From contig CAINHP010000246.1 in the NCBI GenBank assembly GCA_903848905.1, positions 1 to 52,128 of the forward strand: 52,128 nucleotides of DNA, in the 5' to 3' direction. Made by a program: the position numbers and the translations under genes. Of this stretch, positions 28,319-37,126 are shown piece after piece; the stretch's first letter is position 1; the number at the start of each line of letters is the position of its first letter. This DNA is from an uncultured Pseudomonadota bacterium. GTDB lineage: Bacteria > Pseudomonadota > Gammaproteobacteria > Methylococcales > Methylomonadaceae. Below the pieces are notes generated by a model. The model saw only the letters and a program-made list of their open reading frames with translations. It searched no databases and had not been told where the DNA came from.

Positions 28319-29156
28319 CTACCACATCAAAATTTAATAATCGAATATCGCGTGCTAAATCGTCCATAATGTCGAATGGCATGATTTGTAAATCGATAGC
28401 TTCGGGTTGTTGTGAAGGACGTGCAAGCGTGTATAGCGTAATATGTTCAATAGTTGTATGACTACGTACTTGTTTTAAGAAATCAATAAACCCCGTTTTT
28501 TCGCTCTGACTCAGTCCTTGCTGTTTATAATCAACTAAACAAATTTGTATTTTTGTTGTGCACAATTCGCTAGCAATCTGTAAATTTTTCAACACAGATT
28601 CGTTGGTTTGCGCTGAATGATTAAATTTTTTTCTTCCCTCTGGCGTGGCACTATCCATTTTAAACCAGATCTCGCCATCATACTCTCTGATGGTGCTCAC
28701 GCCTTTTTGTACGGATGAGCGGTGAATTAAACTCCCATTAGTAATCAATACAAAATGACTTTGTGGGAAAATGCCAAATTCATTAGCAATAGTGCCAATG
28801 AGATTTACAGCAAGGTCAAAGTCTTTCAAACTGGTCGGTTCGCCATTTCCCGCAATAGCAATGTCTTTAATCATACGCTGCGCAGCGTCGACTTCCATCT
28901 CGTCGTAAAAATTACCGTGTAACACCGAATTCAAAAAAAAGCGCAGTTCACTGGCCAGCAAATCCAAGTCAATTTCCGGTGCGGCCCCATTTTTTAAGTC
29001 AGGAACTTGGCAATAAATACACCGCCAATTACAGGCGTTGTTAGTATTAAAATTGATGCCAATTGATAAACCACCCGCGCGACGAGAAAGAACTGGGTAA
29101 ACATACGTTAAACCAGTGAGATTGCGATTGTGATTTGTAACGGTAAGTTTTGACAT
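28308..29156 (-). CDS. Radical SAM protein, function unknown
   Basis: A 282-residue enzyme starting at the ATG at 29154-29156 (MSKLTVTNHNRNLTG), since the extra 28 codons upstream look non-coding. The cluster motif CNWRCIYC gives Cys-x3-Cys-x2-Cys, and the SAM-binding glycine-rich part is AGNGEPTS. No second cluster-binding (SPASM) domain is visible. It resembles the broad Fe-S oxidoreductase group COG0731, in which most bacterial members have no proven reaction. It overlaps the end of mobA tail to tail, so a shared cofactor role is possible but not shown. Confidence 0.85.
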   Translation of the reverse strand: MSKLTVTNHNRNLTGLTYVYPVLSRRAGGLSIGINFNTNNACNWRCIYCQVPDLKNGAAPEIDLDLLASELRFFLNSVLHGNFYDEMEVDAAQRMIKDIAIAGNGEPTSLKDFDLAVNLIGTIANEFGIFPQSHFVLITNGSLIHRSSVQKGVSTIREYDGEIWFKMDSATPEGRKKFNHSAQTNESVLKNLQIASELCTTKIQICLVDYKQQGLSQSEKTGFIDFLKQVRSHTTIEHITLYTLARPSQQPEAIDLQIMPFDIMDDLARDIRLLNFDVVVTK

Positions 29157-29313
29157 GGTTAAAGACTTAATATGAATAGAGTCTAAGTATAGCACACGCA
29201 AAGCATGGATTTTTTGTGTGTTATACTTTACTCGATACACAGCAAGGTTTTGTTGTGTTTAATTTTTTGAAGAATCATAACAATAATAATGACAAATAAA
29301 CGAGGAAAACATC

Positions 29314-30066
29314 ATGTGTTGGAGTGGTGAAGCATCTGGGGTGCTTGCAGTAGTTGGCTTGGGAACGGCTTATTATATTGCTAAAAAGGGGGAATCAAAA
29401 GAGCTTTGGATTCCGTTAACGTATTTTGCATTGATGGAGTTATTGCAAGCATTTACTTATGTTTATATTGATTTGTGTGACAATCCCAATAATCAAATTT
29501 TAACCATGCTTGGGTATCTACACGTTGCCTTTCAGCCGTTTTTTGCTAATATGGTGGCAATGTATTTTATTCCTGAAAGTATTAAACTCAAAATTCGAAC
29601 CACGGTTTATACCATTTGCGCTGCAGGTTCGACTTTAATTTTATTTAAAATGTATCCATTTGCCTGGGCAGGGACGTGCGTTATAGGCACTGAAGGGTTC
29701 TGTGGTCCGCATATTTGCTCGGTATCGGGTGCATGGCATATTGCGTGGCAAATGCCGCTGAATGGCTTGCTTTCTCATCCTATTGAATGGTTGTTTAATT
29801 TCAATTGGGGCTTGCATGTTTTGGCTTATATTATCGTGGCTTTTATTCTGCCTACACTTTATGGTTCGTGGAAGTTTGTCTTATTTCACTATTTCATGGG
29901 GCCTTGGATTTCAGATATCACCACTGACGATCCAAATGAATATGCTGCGGTTTGGTGTTTGTTTTCAATCGCACTGTGTGTATCCGTGATTAAGTCACCC
30001 GTGAGGAAATATTTGCATGTGACGAATTGGCCGTTTTATAAAAAACATGTGGGTGATTCGCTGTAA
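29314..30066 (+). CDS. DUF5765-type polytopic membrane protein
   Basis: A 250-residue protein with about seven membrane helices, opening with MCWSGEAS, the family signature I associate with DUF5765. Conserved-looking polar and aromatic residues sit within or next to helices: CWSGEAS, FALMELLQAFTY, YLHVAFQPFFAN, and paired cysteines in TCVIGTEGFCGPHICS on a loop. The function is unknown. It has a strong ribosome site (ACGAGGAAAAC) and its own terminator. It is divergent from the radical SAM gene. Confidence 0.8.
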   Translation: MCWSGEASGVLAVVGLGTAYYIAKKGESKELWIPLTYFALMELLQAFTYVYIDLCDNPNNQILTMLGYLHVAFQPFFANMVAMYFIPESIKLKIRTTVYTICAAGSTLILFKMYPFAWAGTCVIGTEGFCGPHICSVSGAWHIAWQMPLNGLLSHPIEWLFNFNWGLHVLAYIIVAFILPTLYGSWKFVLFHYFMGPWISDITTDDPNEYAAVWCLFSIALCVSVIKSPVRKYLHVTNWPFYKKHVGDSL

Positions 30067-30118
30067 TGCTTGTTTTTTTTGCGCCATGTTTTAAAGGGTG
30101 ACGGTTTAAAACGCAAAA

Positions 30119-30147
30119 AAAAGCCTACTTGATATGTAGGCTTTTTT
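30119..30147. terminator. Bidirectional terminator
   Basis: A 10-bp stem AAAAGCCTAC (30119-30128) with GTAGGCTTTT (30136-30145), with A run before and T run after. It separates the DUF5765 gene from the convergent cupredoxin gene. Confidence 0.9.
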
Positions 30148-30165
30148 ATTTGTAAATTACATGTT

Positions 30166-31062
30166 TTATTTGTGGAGTGTATTTTGTATTTTCTTAATTA
30201 ATTGAATGGTCAATGCAATAATTGTATTGTTCGTTGTTTTAAGGAAATCTATTAAATAGGTCAAAATTTCCTCAGCGCTCATCCCTTTAAACTTATGCAC
30301 TAAAAAAGGGGCGAGTAATAATCCAAGTGCCAGTCCGATAACGGTCACACCTGAAAAAGCACTTTCTTCTTGTGTGCTCTGAGTAGAAGAAGTTGTGACT
30401 GTTGAAGTGGTTTTTTCAACCACGACGGGCTCTGCATTGGCCTCTTCGTGTGCTTTTGCTAAGAGTTCAGTCAGCGTGATTTTATAGTCGTCAGCGATTG
30501 TATTTGCCGTGACATTGGGAATGCTCGGCAGGTCACCATCTCCTTTGCCTACTTTCAATTGGGCTTTCATTCCTTTTTCCATGTGCTGCGCAATATCACA
30601 ATGAACCAAATAAGTTTTATCACCTGGCGGTAGAATTAAGGTGCCTGATATTTTTGCGGGTCCTGAAACTTCTAGGTGAAACATGCCTTTGGGATACAAA
30701 TATTTTGGCAGTCCATGCATCATCCATTGATGGCGAATATTGTCATCATTAAAAAAATGAACGGTTAACTTAGTGCAAGGCTTGAATTGAAATTCTTGTG
30801 TGTCGAAGGCAAACATTCTGCCAGGGAATTTTTCGGCATATTTATGCCCTGCATGAACGGTAATTTCTTTGGTTTCTGCAATTTTTTCGCAACCACCGGG
30901 TAATGTGTCAGGATTGTTGCCCATGACCATGCCGCCAGCCATATCCATTAAATGTCCATCACCATGGTTCATTAACATACCATCGTGATCTTGATAATCT
31001 TGAGCAAATGCCGGTAGCGAAAATAGCGCTGCCATAAAGCCTACCGATACTAATTTCATCAT
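30166..31062 (-). CDS. Exported membrane-anchored cupredoxin-domain protein
   Basis: A 298-residue protein with a signal peptide (about 1-20, ending AFAQ). A Met/His-rich stretch follows (about 24-50, with DHDGMLMNHGDGHLMDM in it), apt for loosely bound copper. A cupredoxin domain lies at about 65-175, with type 1 copper ligands His in DDNIRHQWM and Cys, His, Met in VHCDIAQHMEKGM. After a Thr/Ser-rich linker one membrane helix (about 237-257) anchors it, and an amphipathic helical tail follows. The active site should face the periplasm. It is 55 bases after the neighbouring exported gene, so both probably form one copper-related unit. The partner redox enzyme is unknown. Confidence 0.87.
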   Translation of the reverse strand: MMKLVSVGFMAALFSLPAFAQDYQDHDGMLMNHGDGHLMDMAGGMVMGNNPDTLPGGCEKIAETKEITVHAGHKYAEKFPGRMFAFDTQEFQFKPCTKLTVHFFNDDNIRHQWMMHGLPKYLYPKGMFHLEVSGPAKISGTLILPPGDKTYLVHCDIAQHMEKGMKAQLKVGKGDGDLPSIPNVTANTIADDYKITLTELLAKAHEEANAEPVVVEKTTSTVTTSSTQSTQEESAFSGVTVIGLALGLLLAPFLVHKFKGMSAEEILTYLIDFLKTTNNTIIALTIQLIKKIQNTLHK

Positions 31063-31117
31063 TCTTTTTGCCTCTTGAATAAGTAAAACGACATCCTTGT
31101 CTGAATTTGTCGCAATT

Positions 31118-31732
31118 TTATTCTTTTATTTTGCCAAGTAAACCATCGACAGTGCGTTTAAAACCAGCACTTGATAAATACGCTACATAAAGACCAGCAA
31201 ATCCAAACAGTGCGTATAAGAAGAGTTGATTTCTAGTGGTTTGTTGGCCTTTGCCTGCTTGGAAACTCATGTGAGCATCAAGGCGCTCACTTCCTGCAGA
31301 GCCCTCTTCAGGTAAGAGTGTGATGTGAATTAAATATTTGCCGGCTTCAGCCACGCCTTCAGGGAGTGACAACATAACGGTACCTGATTTGTGTTTTGCC
31401 GCTTCTTGGAAGAAAACGCGCGATCCTTCAGGTTCTTTTGTGACTTCAAACTCGACAGCTCTGTTGCGGTATTTCATGTCTTGGTAATCAAATACCAATT
31501 GAATTGACGAACCCGTGCTTGGAATATTGCCGCAAAAGTCTTCAGCTGGGAAGGCTTTAGGTTGGTAAGCTGTGTAGTGAATCCAGTGATCTTTTTCTAA
31601 TTCGAATTTACATTGATCCGTATCGGTACCCGCAGCGCCACCGTGCGCCCATAATGCCGACGAAAAAAGTAACGCTGTTAAACCGAGTGAACTTTTTTTA
31701 ATCATTTGCGCTATGTTCATAAGTCTTCTCAC
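31118..31732 (-). CDS. Exported membrane-anchored protein with mature N-terminal histidine
   Basis: A 204-residue protein. Signal peptidase cleavage after SALWA would leave His-Gly-Gly as the mature N-terminus, an arrangement that binds copper in CopC-like and histidine-brace proteins. The beta-rich periplasmic part has two cysteines (DQCKF and DFCGNIP) that may pair, and a membrane helix (about 170-187) near the C-terminus anchors it. From memory, similar proteins (HGG start, then FC-x-x-IP and a Tyr/Asp-rich strand) occur in ammonia oxidisers and methanotrophs; I could not check this. It precedes the cupredoxin gene. The start could also be the ATG a few codons in (MNIAQM or MIKK). Confidence 0.75.
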   Translation of the reverse strand: MRRLMNIAQMIKKSSLGLTALLFSSALWAHGGAAGTDTDQCKFELEKDHWIHYTAYQPKAFPAEDFCGNIPSTGSSIQLVFDYQDMKYRNRAVEFEVTKEPEGSRVFFQEAAKHKSGTVMLSLPEGVAEAGKYLIHITLLPEEGSAGSERLDAHMSFQAGKGQQTTRNQLFLYALFGFAGLYVAYLSSAGFKRTVDGLLGKIKE

Positions 31733-32160
31733 TTGAAATAGTTATTATTGTAAATGCTATTGCTTTATATCGCATCGCACGTTGCTAACTTTAACACGTC
31801 AATTGATGCAAATAAAGTAGTTAGACTACTGCATATAAAATGCCTGATTAAACAACTATTTGATATGTGGAAGATAGTGACAGAAAACAGGTGATTGTAA
31901 TTAAATAAAACCGTTTCACTGAGACATATATGGAACATTAAGTGTTTCACTGAAACAGAAAACGAAACATAAATAATGTTGAGGCGCTTTAAATGTAGGG
32001 AATAATTACAAGGTTGGGCAAGGTGCGTTTCGCAGCAAATGATAAATTGACTTAAGCTCATCATTAGAAGGAAAAAGGAACAGTGATGAGGCGTGTTATT
32101 GCTATCTGTCCTTAATTTTCGTAGACTTGGAGTAATTTTCTCAATTTGGAGTTCTGTAGC
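31733..32160. other. 428-base intergenic region without a convincing gene
   Basis: It separates the divergent copper gene and pgi. A 99-codon minus-strand frame (31765-32064) has no ribosome site, no domain and a residue mix typical of chance, so I leave it out. The region holds two operator-like palindromes (31913-31957), an inverted repeat GTAGT-TAG-ACTAC just upstream of the copper gene, and the ribosome site of pgi at its right end. Confidence 0.6.
31913..31957. promoter_or_regulatory. Tandem operator-like palindromes
   Basis: TGTTTCACTGAAACA at 31943-31957 is a perfect palindrome around ACT. A second copy, GTTTCACTGAGAC at 31913-31925, has one mismatch. Their centres are 31 bp apart, close to three helical turns, so bound dimers would lie on one face. 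The regulator and which of the two divergent genes it serves are unknown. Confidence 0.5.
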
Positions 32161-33804
32161 ATGGCATTGTTGACCGCTAAGCCCGCTTGGGCGGCATTAC
32201 AAAATCATTATGATAATATTCATAATCAAAGTTTAGTCGATAGTTTCAAAAATGATTTGCATCGACATGAAAAATTTTCGATTACGTTTAATGATATTTT
32301 GTTCGATTATTCTAAAAATCGCATCAACGATGACACCTTGCCGTTATTGATTGAACTGGCTAAAGAATCGAAGTTATCAGAAAAAATGCGTGCTATGTTT
32401 TCTGGTGAAAAAATCAATGTTACTGAGGGGCGAGCTGTACTTCATACTGCACTGCGTAATCGAAGTAATACACCTGTTTATGTTGATGGCGTGGATGTTA
32501 TGCCACAAATTAACGCCTCACTCAAAAAGATGCGTGCTTTTTCTGAGCGAGTGCGTTCAGGGGAGTGGAAAGGATATAGTGGGAAAGCGATTACCGATAT
32601 TGTGAATATCGGGATTGGTGGATCGGATTTAGGGCCTAAAATGGTCACTGCTGCGCTGCATCCTTATGCGTCATCGTCACTTAATGTGCACTTTGTGTCG
32701 AATGTGGATCAAGCAGATTTACTTGAAACCATTGAAAAATTGTCTCCTGAAACGACGTTGTTTTTGGTGGGATCAAAAACATTTACCACTCACGAAACTA
32801 TTACTAACGCTAATTCTGCGCGTGCGTGGATACTGGCAAGTGCGTCTGACAGGTCTGCTGTGGCAAAGCATTTTGTGGCACTGTCAACCAATGCGAAAGA
32901 AGTGGCTGCGTTTGGGATTGATACAGACAATATGTTTGAGTTTTGGAATTGGGTTGGTGGGCGCTATTCGCTTTGGTCGGCGATTGGGTTATCAATTGCA
33001 CTATATGTTGGTATGGATAATTTCGAGGAATTGCTCGAGGGTGCTCATGCTACCGATAAACATTTTCAAGATACACCATTTGAAAAAAATATTCCCGTCA
33101 TTATGGGATTGCTTGGTATTTGGTATAACAATTTTTTCAAAGCCGAAACCCATGCCATGCTCGCTTATGATCAATCTATGCGCTATTTCGCGGATTATTT
33201 CCAACAAGGTGACATGGAAAGTAATGGTAAAAGTGTTTCCATCGTTGGTGAAAAAGTTAATTACAGTACAGGGCCTATCATTTGGGGGCACCCTGGCACC
33301 AATGGTCAACATGCTTTCTATCAATTAATTCATCAAGGGACAAAATTAATTCCTTGTGATTTCCTTGCTCCCGCGATTAGTCATTACCATTTGCCAGAGC
33401 ATCATAAAATTTTAATTTCAAACTTTCTTGCACAGCCTGAAGCACTAATGCACGGTAAAACATCGCAAGAAGTGAAACGTGATTTAACAGAAGAAGAATG
33501 TAAAGATGATGTCTTAGTTGCGTCGAAAGTGTTTGATGGTAATAAGCCTTCAAATGCGTTTTTGTTTAAAAAATTAACGCCAAAAACACTTGGATCACTG
33601 ATTGCGCTTTATGAACATAAAATTTTTGTGCAAGGCGTCATTTGGAATATCAATTCCTATGATCAAATGGGTGTGCAACTGGGTAAAGTGCTTGCGAAAG
33701 TGATTTTGCCTGAGCTTAATAATGATGACATTATCACAAGTCATGATTGCTCAACGAATGCGTTAATTAATGCGTATAAAAAATTAGCTAAATTAGCTGA
33801 ATAA
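32161..33804 (+). CDS. pgi: Glucose-6-phosphate isomerase
   Basis: Interconverts glucose 6-phosphate and fructose 6-phosphate; in a methanotroph it connects the ribulose monophosphate cycle to sugar phosphates. I chose the ATG at 32161 ([13 protein letters not shown]), which has GGAG 9 bases upstream, over an in-frame TTG at 32146. At 547 residues it matches E. coli (549). Signatures are present: [13 protein letters not shown] (phosphate site), [20 protein letters not shown], the PGI signature [23 protein letters not shown] and the C-terminal [11 protein letters not shown] with the catalytic lysine. Monocistronic, with a terminator. Confidence 0.96.
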   Translation: MALLTAKPAWAALQNHYDNIHNQSLVDSFKNDLHRHEKFSITFNDILFDYSKNRINDDTLPLLIELAKESKLSEKMRAMFSGEKINVTEGRAVLHTALRNRSNTPVYVDGVDVMPQINASLKKMRAFSERVRSGEWKGYSGKAITDIVNIGIGGSDLGPKMVTAALHPYASSSLNVHFVSNVDQADLLETIEKLSPETTLFLVGSKTFTTHETITNANSARAWILASASDRSAVAKHFVALSTNAKEVAAFGIDTDNMFEFWNWVGGRYSLWSAIGLSIALYVGMDNFEELLEGAHATDKHFQDTPFEKNIPVIMGLLGIWYNNFFKAETHAMLAYDQSMRYFADYFQQGDMESNGKSVSIVGEKVNYSTGPIIWGHPGTNGQHAFYQLIHQGTKLIPCDFLAPAISHYHLPEHHKILISNFLAQPEALMHGKTSQEVKRDLTEEECKDDVLVASKVFDGNKPSNAFLFKKLTPKTLGSLIALYEHKIFVQGVIWNINSYDQMGVQLGKVLAKVILPELNNDDIITSHDCSTNALINAYKKLAKLAE

Positions 33805-33825
33805 ATTTATTTTGTTTTTTAAATT

Positions 33826-33868
33826 AAAAAAGCCTTGTGCGTAAATTGCACAAGGCTTTTTATTTTTT
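33826..33868. terminator. Bidirectional terminator between pgi and the small exported protein
   Basis: A 14-bp stem (AAAAAGCCTTGTGC, ending at 33840, with GCACAAGGCTTTTT, 33848-33861), with A and T runs at its sides. Confidence 0.9.
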
Positions 33869-33886
33869 TAAGACTAAAAATGTAGC

Positions 33887-34270
33887 TTATAGAATTTTTT
33901 TCAAATCAAGAATCGCTTGGTGCGCACTTCTTAATTCTTGTTCTGCTTGTTGCGTCGCACCTTCTTTTACGTGGTTGCGAGCTGATTTGATCATGTTGTT
34001 AGCTTTTGTGCTTGCACGAAATACAGAATCGCTTGCATTGATTTCTTTTGTTGCATCAGATGCGTCTTTGATCAATTTAGATACAGTTTCAGCTTCAGTG
34101 CCAGCAGTTAATGCGTCAATAGCAACTTGAACTTTACCTGCAGTCATTTCGATGGCAGTTGTTGGGCTATAAACAATACGGCCTGGATCATCAGCAAGAG
34201 CGCTAGAAGATACTGCACCTAAAGAAGCGGTTACCATTGCAGCTAATGCGATTTTTTTTAATGCTTTCAT
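33887..34270 (-). CDS. Small exported helical protein, unknown function
   Basis: A 127-residue protein starting at the ATG at 34268-34270 (MKALKKIALAAM), with GAGG upstream; a TTG one codon earlier is less likely. The signal peptide ends SSALADD, and the mature 100 residues are mostly alpha-helical and charged, without cysteines or membrane spans (IEMTAGKVQVAIDAL, SAHQAILDLKKIL). It should be soluble in the periplasm. I recognise no family. It is a single gene with its own terminator and an operator-like palindrome upstream, which suggests independent regulation. Confidence 0.78.
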   Translation of the reverse strand: MKALKKIALAAMVTASLGAVSSSALADDPGRIVYSPTTAIEMTAGKVQVAIDALTAGTEAETVSKLIKDASDATKEINASDSVFRASTKANNMIKSARNHVKEGATQQAEQELRSAHQAILDLKKIL

Positions 34271-34318
34271 CAATGTGAATCCTCAATTGTTATTATTTTG
34301 AGTGGTAGAAAATTTAGC

Positions 34319-34333
34319 CATCGCTATGCGATG
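34319..34333. promoter_or_regulatory. Operator-like palindrome upstream of the small exported protein
   Basis: CATCGC-TAT-GCGATG, perfect 6-bp arms, 49 bases before the ATG at 34270 and next to a TTGACG element on the minus strand. Regulator unknown. Confidence 0.4.
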
Positions 34334-34405
34334 TGCTGACGTCAATTCTAAACACATTTTTGAATTTTTCAACCAATCACGCAATTAAGCCTGTTTTTTT
34401 TGCAG

Positions 34406-35236
34406 TTAATCGATCGTCCATTTAACCACTCCGCTGTAGGCAGTAATCAAAACAATCGCGCCAAAAAAGAGTCTGTACCATGCAAAAATTAAAAAATCAT
34501 GCTCACTGATGTAGCGCAAAAGTGCTTTTATGGCTAGTAAAGCACTGAAGAAAGCCGCTACTATGCCTAAAATAAAATGAGGCGCATCTGCGGCTAAATC
34601 GAGCAATTCACGGTGTTTATATAAATCATATAAACTCGCAGCGGTGAGCGTTGGAATCGCTAAGAAAAAAGAAAATTCAGTAGCGGCTTGTCGTGATAAA
34701 CCAAACAATATCCCCCCTATAATCGTGGCGCCAGAGCGGGATGTGCCAGGAATTAATGCTACAGATTGCGCTAATCCTAACTTGAACGCATCCCATTTTG
34801 AAAGTTCATCGACGGTGTTAATACGCACTGTATGCTCACGTTTTTCAGCCCAAAAAATAATCAATGCACCAATGATAAATGCCAATGCGACAGGAACGGG
34901 TTTAAATAAAATGGCTTTAATATATTTGCTAAAAAGAAATCCCAATATGGCTGCAGGTAGAAAGGCGATGACTAAGTTGATAGTAAATTGTTGCGCTATT
35001 TTTTCGCGCTTTCGTAATCCGCTAAATGTGCCATGAATTCGTTTCCGATACTCCCAACAAACCGCAAAAATCGCGCCCATTTGAATAACTAATTCAAATA
35101 ATTTGCCTTTTTCATCGTTAAAGTTAAGCAAATCGCCCACTAAAATAAGATGCCCTGTACTTGATATCGGCAAAAACTCCGTGAGTCCTTCAACAATGCC
35201 TAAAATGAATGTGTTAAGTGCGAGTAATAAATCCAT
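34406..35236 (-). CDS. uppP: Undecaprenyl-diphosphatase UppP (BacA)
   Basis: Integral membrane phosphatase that regenerates undecaprenyl phosphate for peptidoglycan and LPS synthesis; amplification gives bacitracin resistance. The 276 residues (273 in E. coli) have about eight membrane helices. The catalytic signatures are [17 protein letters not shown] near the N-terminus and [10 protein letters not shown] in the middle, both intact. It is the last gene of the minus-strand run from lysR, 28 bases after the small hypothetical gene. Confidence 0.96.
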   Translation of the reverse strand: MDLLLALNTFILGIVEGLTEFLPISSTGHLILVGDLLNFNDEKGKLFELVIQMGAIFAVCWEYRKRIHGTFSGLRKREKIAQQFTINLVIAFLPAAILGFLFSKYIKAILFKPVPVALAFIIGALIIFWAEKREHTVRINTVDELSKWDAFKLGLAQSVALIPGTSRSGATIIGGILFGLSRQAATEFSFFLAIPTLTAASLYDLYKHRELLDLAADAPHFILGIVAAFFSALLAIKALLRYISEHDFLIFAWYRLFFGAIVLITAYSGVVKWTID

Positions 35237-35264
35237 AAAGCTCTGAAAAGTAAAATGAAGGGGA

Positions 35265-35603
35265 CTAGCGTTTTAAATTAATGGTAATACTCGCACCATC
35301 AACAGATTTAATTTTGTCTGCTTCAGGTTCCATTGACATGATCGTTTGGGTATCAAGCTCTAATTCGCGTTGAATTTTTTTGGGTTTTTCAATAGTAAAT
35401 TCAGGCTTGATTTGAGCGGTTTTTTTCGATCCAACGGTATTCTCAATTTGTGCTGGTAGTGATAAATCGAGAACTTTAGGTGCCGTATTCGTTGCTGCGA
35501 TGGGTTTAAGGTTCTTGTTTTTTTTTGTGCTATCGCTAAAACCGGTTAATCCTGTGAACATTAACCCTAAAAAACTGATGAGAAAAAAACGATATGTATT
35601 CAT
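35265..35603 (-). CDS. Small exported protein, unknown function
   Basis: A 112-residue protein with a hydrophobic N-terminal segment (about 5-22, [17 protein letters not shown]) that is either a signal peptide or an anchor. The rest is low-complexity, rich in Lys, Thr, Glu and Ile ([19 protein letters not shown]), with no cysteine and no recognisable domain. The final strand SITINLKR is beta-like. It starts 11 bases after fumA and is followed by uppP after 28 bases, so it is in the same transcription unit; that position is its best support. Confidence 0.65.
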   Translation of the reverse strand: MNTYRFFLISFLGLMFTGLTGFSDSTKKNKNLKPIAATNTAPKVLDLSLPAQIENTVGSKKTAQIKPEFTIEKPKKIQRELELDTQTIMSMEPEADKIKSVDGASITINLKR

Positions 35604-35614
35604 AAATAATCACT

Positions 35615-37126
35615 TCATTGTTTAATGGAAATATCACTTATTTTCGCTTGCCACTGCATTGGTGCGAGATGGTGAATTGAGTTGCCTTTTGAGTCTACGG
35701 CAACCGTTACAGGCATATCTTCAACGACAAATTCATGAATTGCTTCCATGCCTAAATCGGCAAAAGCGAGTACTTTTGCCTGCTTAATGGCCTTTGATAC
35801 CAGATAAGCGGCTCCACCTACTGCAATTAAATAGATAGATTGATGTTTTTTGATTTGCGCAATCGCTTCGCTACCGCGCTCTGATTTACCAATCATACCC
35901 AGTAGCCCTGTTTTCTCGAGTAGCGGTGCAGTAAATTTGTCCATGCGTGTTGCTGTAGTAGGTCCTGCAGGTCCAACTACTTCATCACGTACTGCATCGA
36001 CAGGGCCGACGTAGTAGATGAATTTATTGTTGAAATCAACAGGCAGTGTTTCGCCGCGATCAAGCATCTCACAAAGGCGTTTGTGAGCCGCGTCACGACC
36101 AGTGAGCAAAGTGCCATTGAGTAGCAGTGTTTCTCCAACTTGCCATGATTGAATGTCGTCATGTGTTAGTGTGTCTAAATTGACTCTACGAGCGGTGCTT
36201 GTGTTCTGCGTAATGCTTGGGTAATCATCTAGGCTGGGGGGAGTGAATTGCGCAACGCCACTGCCATCTAAAACAAAATGTACATGACGCGTTGCCGCGC
36301 AATTTGGAATAATCGCAATGGGAAGGTTTGCGGCATGGGTTGGATAATCAAAAATTTTGATATCTAAAACTGTTGTTAACCCGCCGAGTCCTTGAGCACC
36401 TATTCCGAGCGCGTTCACCTTATCAAAAAGCTCCAAACGCAATTCTTCAAGGCGATTTGCTGCACCTTTCGCTTTAAGTTCGTGAATATCAATTGATCCC
36501 ATACACGCTTGTTTTGCTAGTAACATCGCTTTTTCTGCTGTCCCGCCAATGCCAATACCTAAAATACCTGGAGGACACCATCCAGCCCCCATGGTGGGAA
36601 CGGTTTTAAGTACCCAGTCAACAATGTTGTCAGAGGGATTTAACATGGCAAATTTGGCTTTAGCTTCCGAGCCGCCCCCTTTTGCGGCAATATCAATGTC
36701 GATTTTATCGCCTAAAACAAATTCGGTATGCACAACGGCTGGCGTATTGTCTCGCGTGTTAGTGCGCGTGCCTGCTGGGTCGCGCAAAATGGACGCGCGT
36801 AGTGGATTATCACTATTTTGATAAGCCATACGGACGCCTTCGTTTACCATTTCGTTGAGGCTGAGGGTGGTTTCCCACTGTACAGACATGCCAATTTTAA
36901 CGAATACCGTCACAATGCCAGTATCTTGGCAAATTGGACGTTTACCTTCAGCGCACATGCGTGAATTGATTAAAATTTGCGCCATAGCGTCTTTTGCAGC
37001 TGGACTTTCTTCGCGCTGGTAAGCCTCATGCAATGCGGTGATAAAGTCTTTTGGGTGATAATAGGAAATGAATTGCAGCGCTTGCGCGATGCTTTCAATA
37101 AAATCATCTTGACGAATAAGACTCAT
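35615..37126 (-). CDS. fumA: Class I fumarate hydratase
   Basis: The [4Fe-4S] fumarase of the TCA cycle, fumarate to malate, in the single-chain form with alpha and beta domains joined (503 residues). Cluster cysteines are in PICQDTG, PNCAATR and the GAGWCPPGILGIGIGG region. The C-terminal beta domain has GPVDAVRDEVVGPAGPTTATRMD split across it and GKSERGSEA. It overlaps the aminopeptidase gene by 4 bases. Being oxygen-sensitive, this class often coexists with a class II FumC elsewhere. Confidence 0.94.
   Translation of the reverse strand: MSLIRQDDFIESIAQALQFISYYHPKDFITALHEAYQREESPAAKDAMAQILINSRMCAEGKRPICQDTGIVTVFVKIGMSVQWETTLSLNEMVNEGVRMAYQNSDNPLRASILRDPAGTRTNTRDNTPAVVHTEFVLGDKIDIDIAAKGGGSEAKAKFAMLNPSDNIVDWVLKTVPTMGAGWCPPGILGIGIGGTAEKAMLLAKQACMGSIDIHELKAKGAANRLEELRLELFDKVNALGIGAQGLGGLTTVLDIKIFDYPTHAANLPIAIIPNCAATRHVHFVLDGSGVAQFTPPSLDDYPSITQNTSTARRVNLDTLTHDDIQSWQVGETLLLNGTLLTGRDAAHKRLCEMLDRGETLPVDFNNKFIYYVGPVDAVRDEVVGPAGPTTATRMDKFTAPLLEKTGLLGMIGKSERGSEAIAQIKKHQSIYLIAVGGAAYLVSKAIKQAKVLAFADLGMEAIHEFVVEDMPVTVAVDSKGNSIHHLAPMQWQAKISDISIKQ

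Noticed and set aside
31990-32040. Possible sigma-54 (-24/-12) promoter upstream of pgi, GTTGGGCAAGGTGCG
   Set aside because: The GG and GC elements are not at the required 10-base separation.
31765-32064. 99-codon minus-strand frame between the copper gene and pgi
   Set aside because: No ribosome site, no domain and chance-like composition; it covers the operator-like palindromes and most likely is non-coding.
32086-32115. Nine-codon frame (MRRVIAICP) with AAGGAA upstream, a possible leader peptide for pgi
   Set aside because: No attenuator hairpins or regulatory codons follow; such short frames arise by chance in AT-rich gaps.
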